Of a stretch of 64,000 nucleotides of DNA, positions 46,201 through 57,689 are shown one piece after another. The stretch's first letter is position 1. Every line of letters starts with the position of its first letter. Both the position numbers and the translations under genes were made by a program. Under the pieces are notes generated by a model. It was given only the letters and a program-made list of their open reading frames with translations, searched no databases and was not told the origin of the DNA. The stretch covers positions 1 to 64,000 of the forward strand of contig ARYC01001254.1 in assembly GCA_000711775.1 (NCBI GenBank). Direction: 5' to 3'. This DNA comes from Oxytricha trifallax (taxonomy: Eukaryota > Ciliophora > Spirotrichea > Sporadotrichida > Oxytrichidae).

Positions 46201-47855
46201 TAAAAATTCAAGCATAAATAGAAAGTTTCACTTTGTCGTTTTAAGATTGAATTTTCATGTCTTCTACAAGTTTAACAGCTGCCAAGTTACCGAACTCTGG
46301 GATTTCAATAATTGGAACTGGCTCAAATGGGAGAACCATCTCATCAGCAACATTGTATTTTTCTCTCAATGGTTTCTTGTTAATCAAATCTTCTTATTCA
46401 TTAATTTAGAATCTTAATTGGGTTGCTTAATAATTTCCTTTGTAAAAAAATGCCTTAATATGTAGTAAGTGTATTTATACAAATCTCTAAGAGCAGCCCA
46501 ATCGTCTGGGGAGTCAGATGGAACTGAAGTAACAATACCAGTACCTTTTGTCATGGAAATGGTGAGCATAGGTAGAGCATAAACGTGTTCGTACTTAGTC
46601 AAAGGTGCTTTCAATTTCAATCCAATGAGTTCTTATCCAGTAACCTTTTACAAGCATGGATATTTCTTTGCCTCCTTAGTCATGTTTTGGAAGGACATGT
46701 TTCTAGCAGATCTTTGTGAGCAAACAAAGTATTCATCATTGATCATTTCGAATACTCCATATTCACCATCTGGCAAAACGTAGCAGTTAGTTTAACCATA
46801 CATAGTCTCTGGTCTCAAGGTGGCAGCTACCAAGTAAACATTTTTGCCTGCAAATTGCTCTTGCATGGAAGCTGGCAACTCAAGGCATTTAATCTTAATA
46901 AGAGTATATTCTTGTGGACCAACACCTTCTCCCTTTGATCTATCGTGATCAGCACATGGTTAGTTATCGATTTCTGAGAAAACAGTTGGTCTGTTTCCAA
47001 AACGGACTTTATCAGACTTCTTCAAGGTATCGAATTGCCATCTGATGAAAGAATCGTAGAATGGATTTACTTCAGTAGTGATAAAAGAACGACGCCAGTC
47101 AGCATAAATACCCAAGTCTTTCAAGTCTTGCATACCATGGGGTGGGAAATAGTGAAGCCAATATTCAGGATCCATAAATTTAGGAATCTCACTCTCTTCA
47201 ATGTCCAAAGACAAGAGAATTTCGTATTGAGTTGGCTTTGGTGGTTCAGCTTTGGGATTAGCCTTGTCAACAACGAATGGTGGATTGCGAGTGTTTCCAC
47301 TATCGATTTCTCTCTTGAGTCTAAATGCAGCTGCTTATATTGGCATACCTGTGCAATGGAAGGAGAATGGGAAGAGAACATTTTTGCCGAGCTGTTTCTG
47401 ATATCTGACTGAAAATTCACACTTTGAAAGTGAGAATGCATGACCTAAATTATATTATAACAACTTCACTTATTCAATTGACCTTTGTAATTGCACATTT
47501 ATTATAAATAAGCATCAAACTAATATGAATTCATTAAACCGCAATGATAGAAAACTTATGCTACTTATAAAAGAATTCTAGCCACAAGTTTCTTGATATG
47601 ACCCTAAATTTATATAGATAACTTACCAAGATGCAAGTAGCCGTTCATGTATGGATATGGGAATGTAGTGAAATATTTGCCTTGGTTTTTCTCTTAAGTT
47701 GAGAGTTGCTCGTAATTAGCAAGAGGTGTTCCCTCAGCCTATCTTGATGTAAGGTGCTCCTCATTCATTTGTCTCTCGATAGCACGCAAGTGATCGTATC
47801 TCTTGCGACTGGTGGCTTTGTCTTCGCCCTATAGTTGTTGCTTTGTAGATTCCAT
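43208..47855 (-). CDS. LARS1: cytosolic leucyl-tRNA synthetase
   Basis: Class I synthetase that charges tRNA-Leu. From ATG 47855 ('[20 protein letters not shown]') come '[20 protein letters not shown]', the HIGH region, with an intron between Gly and His, '[10 protein letters not shown]' (about 47340-47370), the editing-domain blocks '[20 protein letters not shown]' (about 46780-46840) and '[20 protein letters not shown]' (about 46495-46555), later blocks at 45900-45500 with '[10 protein letters not shown]'-like catalytic sequence, '[11 protein letters not shown]' with the KMSKS loop (about 44670-44700), '[14 protein letters not shown]' (about 44015-44050) and the C-terminal '[13 protein letters not shown]' insert. 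TGA 43208-43210. It is the archaeal/eukaryotic type. At least eight IESs interrupt it, for example 44755-44950, 45240-45505, 44210-44275 and 43360-43385. Coding order is linear. Confidence 0.95.
47445..47626 (-). other. intron (possibly with an IES inside) in leucyl-tRNA synthetase
   Basis: On the minus strand GTAAGT opens right after the coding for 'YLHLG' and ATTTAG closes just before 'HAFS'. Removal makes the family's HLGHAFS signature. At 182 bp it is long for this gene-dense ciliate type, so an IES may be nested in it. Confidence 0.75.
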
Positions 47856-48581
47856 AGTCAAGTAACTTTTGTAAACTTATAACAATAAATCTATTTATTC
47901 CCCTCTTTTTAACATTCCCCATAAAATGTTAATTAAAGCATGACTCATTGAATATTATGAAGCAAGTTTATGTATTAGGTGTAAAAAAGGTAGAATATCT
48001 TTTGAGTTTGTTGGGTATAGTGGGTTTTATAGGTGGTTTATATTAGCACGAATGCAATAAATTAAGATATAGAGTAGTACTTTTAGATTGTTAAATAAAC
48101 TTATTTGCCAATAACATTTCAAATTTTTATCATAATTCCTTAATCAACTTAATCTCCATAAAATAAAACATTAAAATGTAATGAGAAAATGATATTATAA
48201 ATTATCATTAAAGAAATATTGAAAATTTAAAAATTTAATATTTATACAAAATTTATTTTATTATATATTAAAAAATATGATTATACCAATTATTTTATGA
48301 ATGATTAATCTATAAATATAAGATTATTAATATTTTAAATAATCTTACTTATCAATTTGTATTTTTTTAACATTTGAATTTTATTTTTATCATCAATAAA
48401 TTATTTAAATTGTAAATGGGGTTTATTCTCAAGATATTAAGGAACAAAATCTTTTGATTTAATACTTAATGTTTAATTTTAAACTGTATGGAAGCATTTT
48501 CTATAAAAAGTATCTCATTGTGATTGTTATAATTAATTAAATTACAAAAATACAAATTTGCAAACTTTTATTAAAGAGAAG
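47856..48581. other. AT-rich divergent intergenic region
   Basis: Contains a G/T-rich patch at about 48000-48040 (TTTGTTGGGTATAGTGGG...). No coding signal. Promoters of the synthetase (minus) and the next gene (plus) should lie here. Confidence 0.4.
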
Positions 48582-49528
48582 ATGACTGAAAATTTCAACG
48601 ATATTGCAACCATAGTTCCAATCCAGCTCAAGCAAGATGACACTCTAGTGTTTGATCAGGATTAATGTAACAAACATTTAATTTACTTAATATGCCAATA
48701 AAAATAGGTTTCATATTCACAGATAAGCTTGAAGCTGAGAAGTTTTACAGATTATATGGGTTTGTAAACTGCGAGTGCAAGTTGAAGATGCTAAATTAAG
48801 TGAACCAAGAAAATTGCGTGGGAGACAATATTGGCTTGAATAATTCAACGACTGACGATTCTACACATTCACCATTGAAAGAGAAGCTAACGACTGCAGT
48901 AAGTGGAATGCAAAAAACTAAGAAAAGGCCATTCAATTTTATCTCAAACACAGCCAATCCTAATTTAATAATTATAAAACTTTTGAAATTAAATTACTCC
49001 ATATATAATCATCATAAACATTAATAATGTAAATCCTAATTCTCAGCTTAGCAAGCTAGCTTCTTCAATTCAATCTACTTCTAATATAATGCGAGGTCAA
49101 AAGCGTTTTAAACTGAATTCCTTTGGAGCCATGGGTCAGGGTAACGGGAACTCAGGTATTGGTTTGACCAAGGCTTAAGTAAGAGTACAAGAACTCTCTA
49201 AACTTTCACTTGTAAGTTTTTGAACTTTTATAATAATCAAACATTGCAGGCTGATGTGATTAAAATGAGGGAGGCTTCAAAATAAGAGTTCTAAGGAATG
49301 TTAGCAGAAATTTAACACAAAATGGAAGCTAAAGCTGATACTTTGCGATCGAACAAGAAATACTATGGAGAGCGCTGCCAAGATTTACTTAATGAGATAC
49401 TATGTAGGTAGCCTGTTGTACCAGACACTGGAGCTAAAAATACTATGACTCAAATAATCAAGAAGTTGGGTATTGATGCCGATGCTATTAAATTCAACAT
49501 TGAAGATGATGACTTTTAGGCTTTTTGA
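48582..49528 (+). CDS. small protein with three coding exons, possibly an EVH1/RanBD-like N-terminus
   Basis: The ATG at 48582 gives 'MTENFNDIATIVPIQLKQDD' and 'TLVFDQDQC'. After a 41-bp intron it continues 'FIFTDKLEAEKFYRLYGFV', a pattern seen at the end of EVH1/RanBP1-type PH folds (F-x-x-x-x-E-A-x-x-F), but too short to assign. A Ser/Thr-rich stretch, an IES (about 48960-49030) and 'GQKRFKLNSFGAMGQGNGNS' follow. After a second 38-bp intron there is a helical segment 'ADVIKMREASKQEFQGMLAE' and 'MTQIIKKLGIDADAIKFNIE', ending 'DDDFQAF' at TGA 49526-49528. No clear function. Confidence 0.68.
48667..48707 (+). other. 41-bp spliceosomal intron
   Basis: GTAACA...AAATAG. Splicing creates a TGT codon and joins the acidic first exon to 'FIFTDKLEAEKFY' in frame. 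Confidence 0.65.
49212..49249 (+). other. 38-bp spliceosomal intron
   Basis: GTAAGT opens and TTGCAG closes it, between codons CTT and GCT, joining 'ELSKLSL' to 'ADVIKMREASK' in frame. Confidence 0.8.
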
Positions 49529-49706
49529 GGAAAAAATTATAAATATTAATTACAAAGTGAAAGAAGAGATAAAATGATAAGAATACTTTGTTAATTAATT
49601 TGTATATTTATTCATTAAAATTTAGTATTTTTTTATAGACTATAGATTTGATGAGATTCTTAAATAATCTTAATTTAATTGAAATTCTAAATAATTACAA
49701 TCTTTA

Positions 49707-50776
49707 TCATGCCACTCTTAGTCCTTTATGTGATTTGCTTATAGCATCAATTTCATGCTAACCATCTAGTGCTAAAAAAATACAAATTAAATTAATGCGA
49801 CTCCTCTATCAGCCAATTCAAGTTTAAGGCGATTGAAGTAAGTTGGATCAGGGTAGCCGAAGCTACTGGTTCCTCCTGTAGTATTTGTTTTATGATGAAC
49901 ACTCCAAACTACAACATCTTTTTATCCTGTTGTGACAGATGTTCCAACAACGAATGACATGCGTCTCTCAAATGATTTAACCAGCAATGCCAAGGATTCT
50001 CTGCCCTCAGGAGTGTCAGGTAGGTATGCATGTCTTCGAGTACCTCTATACTTTACTCCATCCTTTTTCCCATCTGGAAAGTTATATCTAATCTCCCACA
50101 CCCCAAAACCTTCGTAGCCATCACAGAAATTATGCTTGCTCTTTGGAGTAAGTTTCCATTCCATTGTACCTCCTGGCATCTAACCCATTAACACTCCATA
50201 GATTTGTGAACAGACTGCACATCTTACATTGTCTTATTGACCAATTTAAGCTTCAAGGCATTACTTATGGAAGCAATGATCTGTACATTTACTCATGATT
50301 ACAACATCTATTGGAAGTTCTTAACGCATTTATTTTTCATGAATATCTTTAATTTCTTGCTCTGATTTCTTCTCTAAATCGTCATAAAGTTCACACATGC
50401 AAATTGGGCAATTTTAATTTATAACTAATGAATAATTGTAAATTGAAACATAAATTTCACAATTTTCCTCTTCCCCTTATTTTCTATGCTGCTGTGTCTC
50501 TTCTTCCTTAACTTTAGTCAACAATTCAAGGATGGTAACTTCTATATACTAAGAAACCTTTGCACAATTGCTGGCTGTCAAGTCTGTGAAGGGTTTGGGC
50601 TTGAAATGCTTAGACATGCTTTTGTACAACTCGTTTTATTTCGGGTCTAAAACTGGTTCTTATTTAGCTGCACTTTCTTTCTTCTCCTCCTCGATTTGCT
50701 TTGATTTTGCACTTGCCTTTTTTGCTGTAGCCTTTGAATTTGCCCTGCTCAACTTTTTTTTCTCATACATAGACAT
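49707..50776 (-). CDS. Deltex-type RING E3 ubiquitin ligase
   Basis: Deltex proteins join a RING finger to a C-terminal DTC domain that binds ADP-ribose and guides ubiquitin to ADP-ribosylated targets (family knowledge). From ATG 50776: a Lys/Ala-rich lead, 'KPKPFTDLTASNCAKVSQYI', then RING residues 'CPICMCELYDDL' (about 50380-50410), 'CTDHCFHKQCLEAQ' (about 50245-50290) and 'VRCAVCSQIYG' (about 50200-50225). The DTC domain follows directly: 'MPGGTMEWKLTPKSKHNFCD', 'GVWEIRYNFPDGKKDGVKYR', 'RRHAYLPDTPEGRESLALLV', 'SFVVGTSVTTG', 'VWSVHHKTNTTGGTSSFGYP' and 'LKLELADRGVA'. A last piece 'ALDGQHEIDAISKSHKGLRV' in another frame ends at TGA 49707-49709 after a possible short intron. Compact and nearly IES-free. 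Confidence 0.92.
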
Positions 50777-51345
50777 TTTTATATAGTATTATGAACTTCT
50801 TAATTTTTCTTCTCACTTTGATAAATAATAGACAATTCTAAACTTAGGAACTACTATCTAATTAGATAGATTATGAGAGACTGTTTAAGCTAAAGGCAAG
50901 GCAACACTAGTCGACAAATTACCCATTGTTTACGAAATATTTTATGATTAAGATTACGATTAATTCTATTACTGCTAGACTTAAATCTGATCAGAAGGTA
51001 CTTAGTTCTGGCTAGTAATTTATGTTGCTTTTGGATCTTTCGATTACTGTAATCTCTTTTGATTAGTCTACACTAATGAGAAGGGAAAAAAAATTACTAG
51101 AGGATTCAATCATTCATTTATTATTATTGTAATAAATATTGTATACTAATGCTTGGTCTAAAGCTGCACTTCCTTGATTAGATGCAGAAGTTGAAATCAA
51201 ATCTATTTTACGCTTTTTATTGGTAGTAGTTGCTTTGATTGGTGCTACTTAAGCTTACAACTGTACTTAAGCTGTTTATTATAAAATTTTATAAGGTATT
51301 AATTGAAAAATGAAGTAAGATTTAGGTTTTGGACATTAAGAATAA
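50777..51345 (-). CDS. Gln-rich protein fragment with basic NLS-like motif, unrecognised
   Basis: Minus-strand coding-like sequence: 'APIKATTTNKKRKIDLISTS' (about 51180-51250) with a KKRK nuclear-signal look, 'GSAALDQALVYN', then after an IES near 51080-51130 'NQKRLQQSKDPKATQITSQN', 'QVQQQQNQSQSQSQNISQ' and 'MGNLSTSVALPLAQTVSHNL' down to about 50880. The start is unclear and the end runs up to the Deltex start. It could be an upstream part of the Deltex gene or a separate small gene. Confidence 0.42.
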
Positions 51346-51577
51346 ATTATAAATTACAATATTATCCTCTTTATCCTCTCGTTTTCATCTTTTGTAAGAT
51401 TAAATCAAATTTAAATTATAAATTATAACAATTTGTCTATATTTCTAATTATTATATGACAAATTATTTATAATTTAAATTCTAATATTTTATAATTAAG
51501 AAAAGTTAAAAGATTAGTCTTTTTAGAATATGTTTTATTAACAATTTACTTCAAAATTTTAATAATTTAAAATAGTA

Positions 51578-54500
51578 ATGGAAGCAGATTATCCACCAGA
51601 GTAATCTATAGATTCGCACATTGAACCCCCTGAAAGTTTGTCACAATATTCTTCAGACATGACTCATGAGTTTTCTGATATAATATCACCCCCTGAAAAG
51701 AGTCATGAAATTGAAAATACTGTCGTTGTTTAAAAACTAATAATAAATTTAATTAAAATTACCATGATTTTCCTTTATTTAAAAAAGTAGATATTTAATA
51801 TAAAATACTGACGTAAATCCCCACAAAATGATCAGCTAGTTTAACATGAACCCTTCCAAAAATTCTCACTAAAATATTATCTCCAACAATCCACCAGAAA
51901 TTTAACCCCAAAATTCCCTTACCAAAGCACCATTAAACAACGCTGAGGATTAAGAATTGCAACTTATAACATAGCTTCAGTAGCTCTCAAAATCACAACT
52001 TATCGAGGAAATTTTGCTACTTAGAATGATGAAAGAATCTCACTCAAAAAACAAGTTAAAACTTTAAGAAGAAATAGATAGATTAAATGAAATTATTCAC
52101 AAATAAAGGAAGGAATGTGAGGAGTTGAAGACATTAAATTTTGAGCTAAAAAATCAATCAGTATAGACTTTATAAAGAAAACTGAGTTCAAATGATGATA
52201 GTGGAGGCAATAATAATATGATGCCTCGGTAGAGTGTGGTCATTGATTATGGTGAGAATTATGTAGTTCGAAATAGCTATAAAGTAGAGCATAACAATAA
52301 TAGCACAAAATTAGATGTTTAAAATTTGGACTAGATAATTGCAAATTTATCAAGACAAGAGAAATTAGCCTTATCAAAAGATCAAATCGTAAGTGTATAA
52401 GATTCGAATATATTTAATATTTTTTCTATTGTTAATTATCCAATTATTTCATCCTTCATAATGTAATGTAGATGAGTGCAAGATTATCAGCTATATTTAA
52501 GAAGTAACTTCAGAAAGAGTTTACCAAATTCTAAATGTAAACACTTTATCTTAAACAAAGAAAACTTGAGAGAATTTAACAATAGGATTAGAAACCATAA
52601 TCAGATATATAATAGTAGTAGTAGTAGACTTTAAATATAAACGCCAATTAAAATGAGATATCTACAATGAATAGGAGTGATTAATAACCAAAGAAGAAAA
52701 GTAGGAAATTAAATTTAGAGGAGGTCAAAGTATATGATCCAACAATAGCGATTACTTCTAGTGCTTTGAATTCTAATTGTAAGTATTTCATTGTATCAAA
52801 ATGCCGAAAATTCATATATAAAATTAAAATTTTCATGGGCATGACCTTTATATTAAATTAAATTTAAATGTGTAATCAAATTAAAAATTTTAATATAAAA
52901 TAAGGATGAAATAAAAAAAATAACTAGTCTAGTAGAATAATTTTACTTTTTTTACATAAATAATGCATTATTCATTTTAGTTTAAATTTCAAATTAAAAT
53001 TAATGAGTAAATTTTTTAATATTAAACCTCTAATATTTCAAACAGAAACTCTTAGTATTATAGAGGCTATTGAGAAGTCACAATTATTGAATGAATCACT
53101 GTAGAAAATAGGAAATTAGATTTAAACTGACCAGAACCCTGATTCTATAACTTAAGTCTAAAATTTTAATAGTCAGACATCATAGAAATAATACAGAAAT
53201 ATAGACGTTTAAACTGATTCATTAAAGATAGACGTTGGTTAAGTAAAAATACAAGAGAGTTCCTAAATTACTTAACAGCATCAATCGTTGATTAATAAAT
53301 AAGATGAAATTAAAAAAATACCGCCACCTCCTCCTAGTGGCATGAATAGTTTTATTCCGCCTCCTCCAGGGTAGTAGCAAATACAATTGAATTAATAAAA
53401 AAATTAAGAATAGAAGATCGTTGGTTTTATTCAGCCTCCGCCATTAATCATAAATATACCTCCTCCCCCAGGTATGCAATAAATGAGTAGCATTCCCCCA
53501 CCTCCGGGTCAATTTTAAAATCCGACATTCTTAGCACCACAAGGAATTCCACCTCCCCCAGGAAGCTTATAATAACTTAGCTATATTCCACCGCCACCTA
53601 TGGGAATGCAAACTGGAAATATACCTCCGCCTCCAAATACTAATTAAATGAATCAACCTCCTTTACCACCACCTGGCATGAATATAAAATTAAAGGTTCT
53701 AAATGTAGTTGTCATAATTATTTAGAATTATTGAATGGCTTTATTCCTCCCCCACCAGGATAGACTATGAATCAAGGTATACCCCCACCCCCTGGATTAA
53801 TGAACAATTAAAGCAATTTTGGTCCTCCAACATAATCAATAGGAAACAATAACATACCACCTCCACCCGGAGATTAACATATTCCACCTCCAAATGGAAT
53901 CAGATTATACCTGTTATTAATATTTATTCCAACTTTTATTACTTTAAGTGAATGGGAGTGCCTCCACCCCCAGGAGGTTTCAGACCACCTCCTCCTCCAG
54001 GAATGAACGGATTTGGAATACCGCCTCCCCCTAATGGAATATAAAACCCCAAAATATCATATCAATTCTATTAACTTTTATTATTAATTTCTAATCAAAA
54101 ATGTTTTAGTGATCCAATCAGATAACAAACAATTAAAATATTCAAAATATTGTTCAAACCTTAAATAAATCTGCTTTAATATATTGGAATACATAAAGAA
54201 TATATTTTAATAAAACATCAAATAGTATTCGATTGAAAATATAATAATTAAACTTAGTTTAATAATTATTAATTTTTTAAACCTCGAAATTTTATATAAA
54301 AATTTATAATGTAATATTAAATATAATGATATTAAAATAATTAAACAATAAAATAATTATAAATTTATTAAGGAATTTAATACTATTTAAAAATACATTT
54401 TATATTTTTTAGAATTTAATAAATTAAAAAATGTTCATATCAATTATATAAATAAAAGTTTAATATATGAGTTTAAAATGATACCTCCAACATTTGGAGG

Positions 54501-56543
54501 ACTTCAACCACCATCAAATATGGGAAATGTACCGCCACCACCAGGTATGGGAGGTATGCTTCCTCCCCCTTAAGGTTTTGGAGGAATGCCTCCACCTCCA
54601 CCACCAGGTGGTATGCCACTCCTCACCACCAGGTGGTATGCCACCTCCTCCACCTAGTGGTATGCTTCCTCCTCCACCTGGTGGAATGCCGCCTCCTCCA
54701 CTAGGCATGGGTGGTATGCCGCCGCCTCCATTCGGCATGGGTGGTATGCCGCCGCCTCCATTCGGCATGGGTGGTATGCCGCCGCCTCCACCAGGTATAG
54801 GTGGTATGCCGCCGCCTCCCCTAGGATTTGGAGGTATCCCTTAACCCGGATTCAGACCTCCAATGCCAAATATGTAGCAATAGTAAGATCCAAATGAAAT
54901 AAAGATAGAACCTCCTCCATCAGGGTTTGTACCTAAACGTTTGCATTGGCGTGTTATGACAAAATTTAAGCTAAACAAATCAATCTTTACAAAAGCCTTT
55001 GATCCTAAGAAATTTAAAGCAGACATAGATTATGATCTGTTGAAGGATGCTTTTTGCAAGCGTGAAGAGGACCTTAAGTAAGAAGAAGAAGAAAAAAAGA
55101 AAATGAAAAGCAAAACAAGCAAGGTGATTTATGTCCTCGATTAGAAACGTGTTTCAGATATTGGTATTCAATTGAGTGGCTACCCTATGAGTATAAAAGA
55201 CACCGTGGCTGCTCTACTCAGTTTGGATGACTAGATTTTAGATCAAGATAAAATTCAGAAACTTTAGCGCATATCACCTAATCCTGATGAGACTGAGAAA
55301 CTGCTTGCTTATAAAGGAGATTTGAGTGAGCTTACTAACATCGAATAATTCTTGATTCAATTACTACAAGTGCCGTCTTTAAGCGAAAGACTGGAATGTA
55401 TGCTGTTTAAGAATAAATTTGACTTTGAGTTTAATGAAAATAACAAGAACCTTGCCACTCTAGATTCCAAATCTTTTTAACTATATTATACTTTTTTATA
55501 TTCTAAGATTCCGCTATGAAAGGAATAAGAGACAACGAAAAAATGAAGGAGATATTCACAATGATTTTGAAAATAGGAAACTACCTAAATTACGGAACTC
55601 CAAAGGGTAAAGCTTAAGGTTTCCAAATGGAACTTTTGAATTAACTCTCAAACATAAAATCCATAGGGAAGATGAAGATGTCTCTATTGGAATATCTGAT
55701 ACATTGTATTAGAAAACATGACCCTACTCTCCTTAATTTCACGAATGAACTTGTTACATGCGAGGTTGCTGCTAAAATTGAATTGAGCATATTGAGCAAT
55801 AAAATTGCTGATTTTTAGAAGGGGTTTGATAAAATAAAGAAAGAGTTACAGAAGACTGAAGACTAGATTAACATTTTTAAAGATGAAATCAAGCAGTTAG
55901 AGAGTTATAAATTTAATGAAATAATTTTATGTTAAATTCACAGAGTGTAGAATAAAGTGAAAGAAATGAACAATAAATACTTGAGATTGAGACTTTGAAT
56001 AAGAAAATCTCCGAATTTTAGAAATTTTACTCGATTTTTACAAGCTTTCTTAAAGAAGCAGAAGCCAGATTCCTAGAAGTGTCTGAACAAGTATAATTGA
56101 ATATAATATTAACTTTATTTTCAAATGTGTAGAGATTAAATTTTCTAAGCAAGAATTTAAATATATTTTTGTTTTTCTATTCAATTCCCTACTGATATAT
56201 TATAACTACCATCCAAAAAGACATAGGTGAGCTAATTATTTTGTTCGGTGAAGACGATTCTATGAAATCGACAGACTTTTTCATGATGTTTTTCAATTTC
56301 GCCAAAGACTTCTGTAATTGCTATAAAAACATGCTCTTAAGTGAAAAAGTTAAGTAAGAGCAGGAAGAAAAGAAACAAAGGCAACTAATGAGTGCAGATA
56401 AAAATAGTTAGAACGGTTCAGTGATAAGGCGTATAGGGGGGAGTGGATTGAAAATGCCCTTAAGTACTAGGAATAGTCAAGCTGGTGCATTCCCTGCTCT
56501 GAAAAAATCTAATACTCTCAATAGTAGAGACAATCATAATTGA
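51578..56543 (+). CDS. formin (FH1-FH2 actin nucleator)
   Basis: Nucleates and elongates unbranched actin filaments. From ATG 51578 ('MEADYPPEQSIDSHIEPPES') a first coil region has 'SKSQLIEEILLLRMMKESHS' and 'KLKLQEEIDRLNEIIHKQRK' (about 51985-52120), a second coil about 52470-52780, and a long IES at 52785-53040. The FH1 domain (about 53310-54860) has over twenty poly-Pro tracts, many of the form 'IPPPPG' for profilin-actin, broken by IESs at 53690-53740, 53900-53950 and 54065-54470. FH2 starts 'GFVPKRLHWRVMTKFKLNKS' (about 54920) with 'DYDLLKDAFC', 'SPNPDETEKLLAYKGDLSEL' (about 55270-55330), 'ILKIGNYLNYGTPKGKAQGF' (about 55565-55625), 'KMSLLEYLIHCI' and 'FFNFAKDFCNCY' (about 56290). The basic tail ends 'LNSRDNHN' at TGA 56541-56543, which may lie in an IES, since coding-like sequence follows at once. 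Confidence 0.93.
52785..53040. other. IES in the formin gene
   Basis: About 256 bp of very AT-rich, frame-breaking sequence between the second coil ('TIAITSSALNSN') and 'TETLSIIEAIEKSQLLNESL'. The repeat at its borders is not resolved. Confidence 0.6.
54065..54470. other. IES in the FH1 region of the formin gene
   Basis: About 400 bp of nearly pure A/T separating two poly-Pro coding blocks ('FGIPPPPNGIQNPK' and 'MIPPTFGGLQPPSN'). Confidence 0.65.
54599..54644 (+). repeat. 21-bp direct repeat with 4-bp spacer in FH1, possible mini-IES
   Basis: The 21-bp unit CACCACCAGG...GTATGCCAC at 54599-54619 recurs at 54624-54644. The upstream FH1 frame and the downstream FH1-FH2 frame differ by one base across it. 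Deleting 25 bp (one copy plus spacer) restores one open frame through poly-Pro into FH2. Confidence 0.7.
54704..54838 (+). repeat. 30-bp minisatellite coding Gly-Met-Gly-Gly-Met-Pro4 units
   Basis: Tandem 30-bp units, two of them identical (start GGCATGGGTGGTATGCC) and others diverging, encode 'GMGGMPPPPF' repeats in FH1. The spacing suggests recent unit duplication, changing the number of profilin-actin sites. Confidence 0.8.
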
Positions 56544-56598
56544 TAAATTTAATCATTACTGTCAATATCAATAGATTTCTGAAACAATTTTTATATTC

Positions 56599-57651
56599 AA
56601 ATGTTTATAAATAGCGTTGGAGCTAACAGCAGCAATGAGATAGAATTTAATTAGAAAACTAACAATCCTTTTAAGTTCGCTTTATCAAGATAAAATTCTA
56701 CAGATGACTTAAAATTATCAAACTAAGCGAAAAATGTGTTTAATTAGGATAATCTCAAGAAGAATTTACGAGGTTTAATATTTTTATACAATTTTAGGAT
56801 GGATTATGTTTCCATAATTAATTTATTAAATACTTATAAATTTGTTCGCTAAACCGCCAGGTCTTCCAGTTTCATCTTTGAATAAAAACGAAAGTTAGAC
56901 AGCACTTAGAATTAAAAAAGATTTGCCAGAAGTCAATAATTAGAGAGATAAACAGTAAATTTTGAGAAATAAGTTGCCTCCTACGCTGGGTAATAGAAAT
57001 GCTCCTTAAAATTCTACACCTACAAGACATATAGAAGTTATAAGAAATTAAATATATAAATTACTTATATTTACTCTTTTATTCACTATGTAAAGATCTG
57101 TGAGAGAGTTTTATTCTGAAAGAAATATTTTTTAAAAGAATTTATCAGAAAATAGTTTTTATTAAATTATTATACTCTTGATGATATAAGGAATCATGGC
57201 TCTAGAAATAACAGTATAATTATAGAATCTCCCACTCATGAAAACTTAACTTCAACTTATTCTCAACCCCGTGAGCATGAGAAATCAAATTAAAACACAA
57301 AATCTATTTCTCCACCTCCAAAGCGATAAATCTAACAGCAAATCCAGACTTGACAATTATTTATTTTGATATTAATCCCTTATAAATTTTTATAAAAAAA
57401 TGATAATAAATTATAGAAATCCTTAACTAACTCTTTTATTGTTTAAATTAACTTCTTCAATAGCAACAAGCAAAAGAACAGACTCTCAACTGCGGAGAGA
57501 AGAAGAGAAAATATCAGGAGATTTGTTAAATTTCGGTCTGTCTACAGACATAAACATTATGGAATAGTAAGCCAGGATGAGTGTTCATGCAAGTATAGTC
57601 AGTGCAGCTATTCAAAAAGATAATGTTTAATATAAGCCAATAAAACTTTGA
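56599..57651 (+). CDS. Asn/Ser-rich coding segments: formin tail or separate gene
   Basis: An in-frame ATG at 56599 gives 'MFINSVGANSSNEIEFNQKT', then 'PFKFALSRQNSTDDLKLSNQ', 'LFAKPPGLPVSSLNKNESQT' (about 56845), 'DIRNHGSRNNSIIIESPTHE' (about 57185), 'SISPPPKRQ' and finally 'QLRREEEKISGDLLNFGLST' to 'KDNVQYKPIKL' at TGA 57649-57651. IESs divide them. Only 55 bp separates it from the formin TGA, so that TGA may belong to an IES and this may be the formin C-terminus. No domain recognised. Confidence 0.5.
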
Positions 57652-57689
57652 AAAATAGAGAATTTAATTATGTTTTTTGGGTTTTCTAA

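Noticed and set aside
54514-54768. Minus-strand Gly-rich frame opposite FH1
   Set aside because: Antisense of poly-Pro codons; the formin context on the plus strand is decisive.
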